A stretch of 21,687 bases of DNA. It comes from Candidatus Omnitrophota bacterium. GTDB lineage: Bacteria > Hinthialibacterota > Hinthialibacteria > JAKQFZ01. The DNA lies in NCBI GenBank assembly GCA_029558215.1, contig JAKQFZ010000883.1:1-21687 (forward strand), read 5' to 3'. Both the position numbers and the translations under genes were made by a program. The stretch's first letter is position 1. Each line of letters opens with the position of its first letter. Positions 1 through 6,218 of this stretch are shown here, piece after piece. The notes under the pieces are model-generated. The model had not been told where the DNA came from. It saw only the letters and a program-made list of their open reading frames with translations, and made no database searches.

Positions 1-167
1 TGCTCATCTGCCTTGCAAACCAAGGTTCCCTGGCGAAGTTTTCTCTTTCGCTTGGTTGATTTCGAAGTCAAGATATGACTCTTGTACGCCTTGGCGCGCT
101 TGACTTTCCCACCCTTGGTGAGTTTGAAGCGCTTGGCGGCAGACCGGTTGGTCTTGATCTTCGGCAT
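1..167 (-). CDS. rpmI: 50S ribosomal protein L35 (partial, C-terminus outside window)
   Basis: The reverse strand reads from an ATG at 167 into a very basic protein beginning MPKIKTNRSAAKRF, the L35 signature start, and continues with Lys/Arg-rich sequence to the window edge. About 55 of the usual 64-66 residues are visible. L35 is a small 23S rRNA-binding protein of the large ribosomal subunit. An ideal Shine-Dalgarno AAGGAGG (plus 174-180) sits 6 nt before the ATG and fixes the start. It follows infC by 95 nt in the widespread order thrS-infC-rpmI-rplT, so rplT is expected just outside the window. The infC-rpmI gap contains a bulged hairpin followed by a T-rich stretch that might act in regulation, but it is too weak to call. 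Identity is nearly certain. Confidence 0.97.
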   Translation of the reverse strand, partial: MPKIKTNRSAAKRFKLTKGGKVKRAKAYKSHILTSKSTKRKRKLRQGTLVCKADE

Positions 168-173
168 TTCATG

Positions 174-180
174 CCTCCTT
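174..180 (-). promoter_or_regulatory. rpmI ribosome binding site
   Basis: A perfect AAGGAGG on the minus strand, 6 nt upstream of the rpmI ATG. It is much stronger than the site in front of thrS, which fits a highly translated ribosomal protein. Confidence 0.85.
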
Positions 181-262
181 TATCCAAAAAATAACGAGAG
201 AAAGCCCTCTTAGAGCCTTCCTCATGACCGAAAGTCCTTGTCAACACCCTTGACGCTCACAA

Positions 263-838
263 CTATTCCTGCGTTGAGACAGGTGGCTTGTTCGCGCTCG
301 GAATGGGCGCAATGACAACAGTCATCATTCGGCCATCCATCCTGGCATCTTGTTCCGGGGTGCCAAACTTCTTCAAGTCTTCAATTGTGCGCTCCAGCAG
401 ATCCTTTCCCTGATCCTTGAACGTGATCTGCCGTCCTCGAAACTTGGCAACCACCTTGACTTTGTCGCCGTGTTGCAGGAAACGCTCGGCATGACGCAAC
501 TTGAACTGATAGTCATGCTCGCTGATGTTCAGACCCATCTCGATCTTCTTGACCGTAATGGTTCGTTGCCGCTTGCGCGCGTCTTTCTCTTTCTTTGCCT
601 GCTCGAATCGGTAATGACCGTAGTCCATAATCCTGCACACGGGAGGCTCAGCCTTCTCGGCCACCTCGACCAAATCCAGCCCGGCCTCCTGCGCACGCCT
701 CAGGGCTTCCTGAATGGGAACAATTCCCTGATGATCGCCCGTGTCGTCAACGAGTCTGACTTCCTTGGCACGAATCAGTTCATTGATCCGCGCCTGAATT
801 ACCGGCTCACGGCTCCTTGAAAAGAACGGTCTTCTAAT
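263..838 (-). CDS. infC: translation initiation factor IF-3 with ATT start codon
   Basis: This is IF-3, which binds the 30S subunit, prevents premature 50S joining and checks start-codon and initiator tRNA choice. The N domain covers about residues 14-83 and contains the signature AEPPVCRIMDYG at 63-74. A Lys/Arg-rich linker follows (82-95), and the C domain covers about 94-178. The frame stays open far upstream into thrS, but the region upstream of residue 1 is not IF-3-like. The best start is ATT at 838-836: GGGAGGGGAG lies 5 nt before it and the resulting 191 residues match the family size (about 170-200). No ATG or GTG is suitably placed. Non-AUG infC starts that IF-3 itself discriminates against are an established autoregulatory device in enterobacteria. 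The gene overlaps the 3' end of thrS by 40 nt, suggesting translational coupling. TAG stop at 263-265. Confidence 0.95.
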   Translation of the reverse strand: MRRPFFSRSREPVIQARINELIRAKEVRLVDDTGDHQGIVPIQEALRRAQEAGLDLVEVAEKAEPPVCRIMDYGHYRFEQAKKEKDARKRQRTITVKKIEMGLNISEHDYQFKLRHAERFLQHGDKVKVVAKFRGRQITFKDQGKDLLERTIEDLKKFGTPEQDARMDGRMMTVVIAPIPSANKPPVSTQE

Positions 839-2778
839 GAACTCTCCCCTCCCTTCTCGGACTGATTCTCCACCGTTGGATTGTCCACCTCGCGCTGCAT
901 GGATTCCCGCAGCGCATCCAGTGTCAGCGACCCAAGGTCGCCTTGTTTGCGGCGTCGAAGAGAAACGGAATTGGCTTCTCGTTCCCGTTTGCCCACAACG
1001 AGCATACACGGAATCTTCTGCAATTCGGCATCCCGTATCTTCTGGCCGATTTTCTCTGAACGAAGATCGGTCTCCACCCGTAACCCCACCGAACGCAGAT
1101 GCTCCTTGACAAGGACGGCATAGTCATTGACCGCATCCGTCACGGGAAGCACAACTGCCTGCACCGGTGCCAGCCACAGGGGGAAATCACCCTTGTAGTG
1201 CTCAATGAGACATCCGATGAAACGCTCCATGGAGCCGAGCACAACACGGTGAATCATCACAACGCGCCGACGCTGACCGTCTTTGTCAACATAGGTCACG
1301 TCGAATCGCTCCGGTTCGTTGAAGTCCACCTGAATCGTCGGTCCCTGCCATTCACGACCCAGCGCATCAATGAGTTTCACATCAATCTTGGGACCGTAGA
1401 AAACCCCTTCCCCGGGATCGATCTCATACGTCTTGCCGAGTTTTTGAAGGGCACTCTTCAGGGCTTCCGTTGCCCGCGCCCAGTCTTCATCAGTGCCGAC
1501 TGAGTGCTCGGGACGGGTAGACAGATAGAGACGATACTTGAAGCCAAAGCGCTCCAACATCATGAAATCAACAAAGTTCACCACACCGACAATCTCATCC
1601 AGGAGTTGCTCCGGTGTGCAAAACAGATGCGCGTCATCCTGCGTGAATCCGCGTACCCGCAAAAGCCCCTGCAACGCGCCGGAACGCTCGTAGCGGTAGA
1701 CGGTGCCCAACTCACCCAAGCGAATGGGAAGATCCCGATAACTGCGAAGCCGGCTCTTGTAGATCAGAATATGACCCACGCAGTTCATGGGCTTGATGTA
1801 ATAATCCTGACCATCAATGTCCATCGGGGAGTACATCCCTTCCCGATAAAAATCCAGGTGTCCCGATGTTTTCCAGACATCACTCTTGGCGATGTGGGGC
1901 GTATAGACCAGTTCATAACCTCGGCGGTAATGTTCCTGCCGCCAGAAGTCCTCGATGGTGGTGCGCAGGCGACCGCCATTGGGATGCCAGAGAACCAGCC
2001 CCGCTCCGATCATCTCCTGGCTGCTGAACAAATCCAGTTGCTGACCGAGTTTGCGGTGATCGCGTTCCTTGGCTTCCTGTAGTTTCGCCAGGTGCTGCTC
2101 AAGCGCTTCCTGAGTCTCAAACGCCGTTCCATAAATGCGCTGCAGCATGGGGTTGCGTTCGTCCCCGCGCCAGTAGGCTCCGGCCACCTCAAGCAGTTTG
2201 AACGCCCCGAGACAGCCTGTGCTCAAAAGGTGTGGGCCTCGACAGAGATCCTCAAAATCATCCTGGCGATAGAGTGAGACCGTCTCATCGGTCATCTGCT
2301 CAAGCATCTCAACTTTGTAGGGTTGATTTTTCTGGCGAAAATGCTCGAGCGCCTCTTGACGACCGAGTTCAACACGCCGAAGCGGAGTATTCTGAGTGGC
2401 AATTCTGCTCATCTCATCGGAAATCGCCTGAAGGTCTTCCGATGAAAAAGTCTTGTCCGTATCAAAGTCATAGTAGAAGCCATCGGAAATGGCTGGCCCG
2501 ATGGCAAGTTTGGTCTTCGGATAGAGATGGCAGACCGCCTGTGCCATCACGTGGGCAGTGGTGTGCCGAAGCACTTCTCTACCTTCCTCAGAGTCTGCAG
2601 AAACGAACTCCACAGCACTTCCTTCCTCAATGGGTCGGCTCATGTCAAACAAGCGGCCGCACTGCTTGTAGGCAACGGGCATCGAATCCCCCTTGACAAG
2701 GGAACCCCAGGCCTGCTCACCCGTGGCAGGTGCTTGCATTGTCAGTTTTCTGCCATCCGCCAATTGGACTTCAACCAT
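799..2778 (-). CDS. thrS: threonyl-tRNA synthetase
   Basis: ThrRS charges tRNA-Thr and hydrolyses mischarged Ser-tRNA-Thr. All modules are present in 659 residues (E. coli has 642): a TGS domain (about 1-62); an editing domain (about 65-225) with HTTAH at 72-76 and C179/H183 in CRGPH; a class II core (about 240-535) with zinc ligands C333, H384 and H510; and an anticodon-binding domain (about 538-632). The usual MNCPGH zinc motif reads MNCVGH here. About 25 polar residues after 632 form a C-terminal tail beyond the family core, and their codons overlap infC. The ATG at 2778 has only a weak GAGAGA-type ribosome binding site. A strong hairpin terminator lies 27 nt upstream, so expression is probably attenuated or starts from a promoter within that hairpin region. 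It heads the thrS-infC-rpmI operon. Confidence 0.98.
   Translation of the reverse strand: MVEVQLADGRKLTMQAPATGEQAWGSLVKGDSMPVAYKQCGRLFDMSRPIEEGSAVEFVSADSEEGREVLRHTTAHVMAQAVCHLYPKTKLAIGPAISDGFYYDFDTDKTFSSEDLQAISDEMSRIATQNTPLRRVELGRQEALEHFRQKNQPYKVEMLEQMTDETVSLYRQDDFEDLCRGPHLLSTGCLGAFKLLEVAGAYWRGDERNPMLQRIYGTAFETQEALEQHLAKLQEAKERDHRKLGQQLDLFSSQEMIGAGLVLWHPNGGRLRTTIEDFWRQEHYRRGYELVYTPHIAKSDVWKTSGHLDFYREGMYSPMDIDGQDYYIKPMNCVGHILIYKSRLRSYRDLPIRLGELGTVYRYERSGALQGLLRVRGFTQDDAHLFCTPEQLLDEIVGVVNFVDFMMLERFGFKYRLYLSTRPEHSVGTDEDWARATEALKSALQKLGKTYEIDPGEGVFYGPKIDVKLIDALGREWQGPTIQVDFNEPERFDVTYVDKDGQRRRVVMIHRVVLGSMERFIGCLIEHYKGDFPLWLAPVQAVVLPVTDAVNDYAVLVKEHLRSVGLRVETDLRSEKIGQKIRDAELQKIPCMLVVGKREREANSVSLRRRKQGDLGSLTLDALRESMQREVDNPTVENQSEKGGESSLEDRSFQGAVSR
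839..853 (-). promoter_or_regulatory. infC Shine-Dalgarno that sets the ATT start
   Basis: Purine-rich GGGAGGGGAG (plus 844-853) on the minus strand, followed by the 5-nt spacer AGTTC and then ATT. It lies inside the thrS coding sequence, so ribosomes finishing thrS pass over it. It is the main reason for placing the infC start at 838. Confidence 0.7.
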
Positions 2779-2805
2779 CTGCGTTCTCTCTCGCTGGCCG
2801 CGTTC

Positions 2806-2847
2806 AAAAAAAACACGATAGCGCTCTTGTCGTCTGGCGCTACCGTG
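2806..2847 (-). terminator. Rho-independent terminator or attenuator between tRNA-Val and thrS
   Basis: On the minus strand an 11-bp stem (CACGGTAGCGC at 2847-2837 with GCGCTATCGTG at 2824-2814, one G-U pair) encloses a 12-nt loop and is followed directly by eight T. This is a textbook intrinsic terminator. It ends the tRNA-Val transcript, but the thrS ATG is only 27 nt further on, leaving no room for a separate downstream promoter. It may therefore be a leader attenuator for thrS. A smaller bulged hairpin (2856-2875) precedes it and could take part in alternative folding. No T-box consensus GGGTGGNACCGCG is present. Confidence 0.8.
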
Positions 2848-2921
2848 ACTCTTCTCCTGGCTCTACCAGACCAGGGGCATATTCCGAGCGTCTCCAACCC
2901 CCTTCGGGAACGTGTGTATCA

Positions 2922-2999
<78 letters not shown>

Positions 3000-3062
3000 G
3001 AAACGCTGCGGGCACGGTAACACTCAAAAAGCACGCCGGCCCCATCTTCACAATGTTGCAGA

Positions 3063-3092
3063 AGACTAATGGCCAGACAATTCAGTTGTCAA
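3063..3092 (-). promoter_or_regulatory. candidate sigma-70-type promoter for tRNA-Val (and possibly thrS)
   Basis: A perfect -35 TTGACA (plus 3087-3092) is followed, after an 18-nt spacer, by TAGTCT (3063-3068), which matches the -10 consensus at three of six positions. Transcription would start near 3055, about 56 nt before the mature tRNA 5' end. It lies in the only non-coding stretch upstream of the tRNA. The weak -10 keeps this tentative. Confidence 0.4.
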
Positions 3093-3146
3093 GCGAAAAC
3101 CTCGTTCGGAGGCATTTGCGGTAGGCCGACAGAATGCACCGTTGTG

Positions 3147-3240
3147 GTCATTCTGAGCAAAGCGAAGAATCGCTCTTCCTGTCATAAGGCTTATGCTATC
3201 AGAGAGATTCTTCACTCCGCTTCGCTTCGTTCAGAATGAC
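3147..3240. repeat. 94-bp imperfect inverted repeat of the GTCATTCTGAGC type
   Basis: The left arm (3147-3171) begins GTCATTCTGAGCAAAGCGAA and ends GAATC. The right arm (3206-3240) is its reverse complement with two substitutions in the first 21 bases and a 10-nt insertion before the final AATC. The arms flank a 34-nt centre. The core GTCATTCTGAGCGAAGCGAAGAATC is, to my knowledge, a recurrent palindromic intergenic repeat in many environmental bacterial genomes. It lies in the gap between the ATPase gene terminator and the tRNA promoter, with no ORF of its own. As RNA it would form a long hairpin. Whether it is mobile, processed or structural cannot be told from a single copy. Confidence 0.8.
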
Positions 3241-3283
3241 AAGCCGCCCAAAATGGGCTTATCGCAAATCCCTCTCGTTCGCG

Positions 3284-3309
3284 AAAAATCGTCCCAGACT
3301 ATTCCTGGG
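3284..3309 (-). terminator. weak intrinsic terminator overlapping the ATPase stop codon
   Basis: On the minus strand CCCAG (3309-3305) and CTGGG (3297-3293) form a 5-bp stem around a 7-nt loop that contains the TAG stop of the upstream ATPase gene. ACGA and then TTTTT (3288-3284) follow. The stem is short, so efficiency is uncertain, but the position at the end of a six-gene cluster fits. Confidence 0.5.
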
Positions 3310-4036
3310 CACCGTCAATGGTACCCACCTGAATGTCCAGATCTTCGCGGTTCTCAATGCGGTCAATCATACCGTCCCGAATCCAGACAACTCGATCGGA
3401 CACACTGAGCATCTTCATATCATGGGTAGCAGAGATGATCGTGACACCCGAGGATGTCTGCAGTTTCTTGAGCAGTTCGATGATCTCCTTGCCTGTTCTC
3501 AGATCGAGGTTTCCGGTGGGTTCATCCGCCAGAATGATGGCAGGATCATTGGCCATGGATCGGGCAATGGCAACACGCTGCTGCTGTCCACCGGAGAGTT
3601 CAAAGGGTTTGTGTTGAACCCGATCTCCCAAGCCAACCCGGCTCAGCAGTTCCACACCCTTGTCACGCGCCTCGTCATCACTCATGCCGGCAAACGTCAT
3701 GGGCAGCGTGACGTTTTCCAGCGCCGTCATAACGGGAATCAGATTGAACGTCTGGAAGATATAACCGATTTTCCGGCATCGAAGCCACGCCAGTTCATAG
3801 GCATCCAGTTGAGCAATGTCCACTTCATCAATATAGACCGTTCCCTCACTGGGCTTGCTCAAGCCCCCGATCATGTTGAACAAAGTAGACTTCCCGGAGC
3901 CGGAAGGCCCCATGATGGAGAGATACTCTCCCTGGTTGACCTCCAGGTTGACCCCACGGAGAGCATCGAGTTTGAACTTGCCCATCTGGTAGGTCTTCTT
4001 GACACTGTTTGCCCGGACGATGATCTGTTCAGCCAT
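3299..4036 (-). CDS. ABC transporter ATPase, LolD/MacB type
   Basis: A 245-residue nucleotide-binding subunit of the MacB/LolD/FtsE group, which energises FtsX-type permeases at the inner membrane. Visible motifs are Walker A GPSGSGKST (43-51), Q-loop Q95, signature LSGGQQQR (147-154), Walker B with catalytic Glu in IILADEP (167-173), and H-loop H205; all are intact. The DEPTGNLD string is typical of this group. The ATG at 4036 was chosen over the upstream open frame because homology begins there and GAGAAAGG lies upstream. It starts 28 nt after the stop of the small FtsX-type permease and is the last gene of the cluster. Partners are inferred to be that permease and the giant M28-FtsX protein. 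The substrate is unknown. The C-terminal 15-20 residues are acidic and lie outside the conserved fold. Confidence 0.93.
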   Translation of the reverse strand: MAEQIIVRANSVKKTYQMGKFKLDALRGVNLEVNQGEYLSIMGPSGSGKSTLFNMIGGLSKPSEGTVYIDEVDIAQLDAYELAWLRCRKIGYIFQTFNLIPVMTALENVTLPMTFAGMSDDEARDKGVELLSRVGLGDRVQHKPFELSGGQQQRVAIARSMANDPAIILADEPTGNLDLRTGKEIIELLKKLQTSSGVTIISATHDMKMLSVSDRVVWIRDGMIDRIENREDLDIQVGTIDGAQE

Positions 4037-4064
4037 GTTCCCAAACCTTTCTCTTCCAGATTTC

Positions 4065-4727
4065 CTATCGTTCGACACGCATTGCCTCGACCGGCTCCAT
4101 CTGTGCCGCTGTCCAGGCGGGATAGATCGCCCCCAAAACCGACAGCCCTGTACCAATGAGGAACGAGTACAAAGCATAGTGCATCAACTGCACCATGGGG
4201 AAGTACTGCCATACATATTTGCCAAAGCCAACACTCAAACCGATCAGCGACAGAGCCAAGCCGACCAACAGCCCCAACGCGGATCCAATACTTCCCAGCA
4301 AAAGCGACTCCAAAAGGAATATCTTGACGATGAAGGGATCCAACGCTCCCAAGCATTTCATTGTCCCGATTTCCTGGAACCGCTCCGTGACCGCCATAAG
4401 CATCGAGTTGAGAACTCCCGCCACACAAACCAGAAGCGAGAGCGAGATGATCCATGTCAACCTGGCATTACTGGCATCCACCGCCGCAGGATCGGTCTCC
4501 TCGCCACTGAGTTGCAGGAGCACATCCACTTCCGGATCACCCGAACCTCTCAGGCTGCGGGTGACCACGTCGTTCGTCCAGCACGACATCAGAAAGGCGA
4601 TGGCCAGAATGACACCCGCCATGGTGATCATCGAACGGAAAAACCGAGTCTGAATGCTGCGCAGACTGATCCGGAACGCCTTGCTGAGAGGCAGGACGAT
4701 CTGTTTGCCAATCCTTTTGTTTGCCAT
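4065..4727 (-). CDS. minimal FtsX/MacB-type ABC permease
   Basis: A 220-residue inner-membrane permease with four helices at about 31-50, 90-112, 132-165 and 185-204. Between helices 2 and 3 is VTERFQEIGTMKCLGA (113-128), the coupling-helix region by which FtsX-type permeases contact their ATPase. The C-terminus YPAWTAAQMEPVEAMRVE is the FtsX-domain signature. Family members usually carry an extracytoplasmic domain of about 150-250 residues between helices 1 and 2; here that loop is only about 40 residues (51-89). The ATG at 4727 is preferred because CAGGAG lies upstream at good spacing; an alternative ATG at 4781 lacks support. It is followed by the ATPase gene after 28 nt. I infer it pairs with the giant permease to form an asymmetric complex. 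Confidence 0.88.
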   Translation of the reverse strand: MANKRIGKQIVLPLSKAFRISLRSIQTRFFRSMITMAGVILAIAFLMSCWTNDVVTRSLRGSGDPEVDVLLQLSGEETDPAAVDASNARLTWIISLSLLVCVAGVLNSMLMAVTERFQEIGTMKCLGALDPFIVKIFLLESLLLGSIGSALGLLVGLALSLIGLSVGFGKYVWQYFPMVQLMHYALYSFLIGTGLSVLGAIYPAWTAAQMEPVEAMRVER

Positions 4728-4821
4728 CTGACACCACTCCTGCGTAAGCAGATTTCCGCCGCCGAGAGGCACGCGCTTCAACGATGTCGGTCATGCTGCT
4801 GACCGAACGAAACAGATGCTC

Positions 4822-6168
4822 TCATGGCTCCTGCGGCACATAAAGTCCCACCAGACGTTTCTTCATCATGTTTCGCAGAAACGCCACAAGCGCCGCGTGA
4901 GATTCCACCTGCTCCAGTCTATATTTCTGAGCAAGCGTGTCAACCAGTTCTCTCACGTTGCGCGTTCCGTCTATCATTTGCCAGACGAAACCACCCATCT
5001 CGTCCAGCGTGAAACGCCTCTCTTTATCCGCTCCCATCAGGCGTTTCAATAAAGCCCCACCCCAACGCAAGTGCAGATCATACGCGATTTCGACCTGACC
5101 TTCCATCTCCTTCCACCGAACGGCTTCATTTCGCACCGGAACCGCCGAGAGCATGTGTGCGCGAGTCAACCCCTTCTTCCCCTTCAGATTGCCCGGTTGC
5201 TTCAACGGCATCGGCACCGCTGAGGCCGTCTCAGCCACGGATACCTTCTTCGGCGGATCGGCTCCCGGCGGGAGATGGCACCACACTTTTGCCAAGTCAA
5301 ACTTCATCACCGACCTGTCCGGTTTCTTCACCTGATGCAGAAAACACAGCAGCCGATTCTCCCGATCACAGACCCATCCCCAATAGTCAAATCGGCGAAA
5401 GCCCCGCGTCCAACGACTGCGTGACTTGCCCCGAAAATGCGCCCCCGAATGCCCCTGTATCTTTTCGGAGTCACCGGTGAACTCGTAGGACGAGAGCGTC
5501 TTGCGTTTGAACGACTGAAGCCAATCGAACAGACTCAACCCCTGCATGATCACGCTTGCCGGTGCAAACTTCTCAACATCAAGACGCTCGTTGGGCGACT
5601 CAAAAGTAAGCCGAACTCCTCCCGTCTTGAAGGAGAAGTCCGTCGGAATCATAGTTCGGGACAACCGCAGATCCAATCCGTAGACAGCCCATCGGATTTC
5701 CTTGGCATCCCCGTCCATCTCGATGGACTCGGCAATCGCTTCGGCCAAGGGCTTCATCCGTTCTCCGGGCGCTGTCAGAATTCGCAACAGAGCCAGCCTG
5801 GCATCCTGCTTCCCCTCCCGGACGCAGATGTTGTACGCCTCGACGTCGCTCTTCCACCAAAACAGTTCCCCTCCTCCGTGCAGACGACGGAGGTTCCTCT
5901 GGCTCTCAAAAGGCAGTTTGTTCTGCTTGGCCTGCTTCTCTGTTTCCTTCAGATGGGTTTCGACAAATCGCTCCACATCCGCGTCGTGAAGCCGCCTCCA
6001 AAGAAGCGTGATCCGCTCCTGGACAAGATCATCAATGCGCAACATACCCTGATCAAACGTGCCCTGGTACTTTCCCAGCGCCCACGTCTCCGGCATGAGA
6101 AACGATATACCCATCCACGCAAAGCGCTTCAGCGCGACTTCGTATTGTCTTGTCTCACAATCACCCAT
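4822..6168 (-). CDS. PqqD-like domain protein with long N-terminal region
   Basis: A 448-residue soluble protein with no signal or membrane segment. Residues about 365-443 resemble the PqqD superfamily: a basic start, RRFTLDEMGGFVWQMIDG (384-401), then a helix-rich region ending in LRNMMKKRLVGLY. PqqD domains are small winged-helix-like modules that bind peptides or substrates for modifying enzymes, best known from RiPP pathways. The N-terminal 300 residues are not recognised; they begin with a beta-rich segment (MGISFLMPETWALGKYQG) and contain many Trp/Arg residues. A Pro/Lys/Ala linker (about 300-335) separates the halves. The frame is open further upstream into the OPT-like gene, but ATG 6168 has GGAAAG upstream and avoids that overlap. 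No radical SAM or other modifying enzyme is in the window. The gap to the next permease gene is 94 nt and includes a 6-bp hairpin (4787-4806). Confidence 0.75.
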   Translation of the reverse strand: MGDCETRQYEVALKRFAWMGISFLMPETWALGKYQGTFDQGMLRIDDLVQERITLLWRRLHDADVERFVETHLKETEKQAKQNKLPFESQRNLRRLHGGGELFWWKSDVEAYNICVREGKQDARLALLRILTAPGERMKPLAEAIAESIEMDGDAKEIRWAVYGLDLRLSRTMIPTDFSFKTGGVRLTFESPNERLDVEKFAPASVIMQGLSLFDWLQSFKRKTLSSYEFTGDSEKIQGHSGAHFRGKSRSRWTRGFRRFDYWGWVCDRENRLLCFLHQVKKPDRSVMKFDLAKVWCHLPPGADPPKKVSVAETASAVPMPLKQPGNLKGKKGLTRAHMLSAVPVRNEAVRWKEMEGQVEIAYDLHLRWGGALLKRLMGADKERRFTLDEMGGFVWQMIDGTRNVRELVDTLAQKYRLEQVESHAALVAFLRNMMKKRLVGLYVPQEP

Positions 6169-6218
6169 AGGTCTTTCCGAACTTCCCCTCACGTTCGAAT
6201 GGTGCTCCCGAAATACCT

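Noticed and set aside
2779..2921. T-box riboswitch upstream of thrS
   Set aside because: The spacer is only 143 nt and has no GGGTGGNACCGCG antiterminator consensus or specifier loop.
3236..4159. Long plus-strand frame of 307 codons opposite the ATPase gene
   Set aside because: It is antisense to a gene with all ABC ATPase motifs intact and encodes no recognisable domain.
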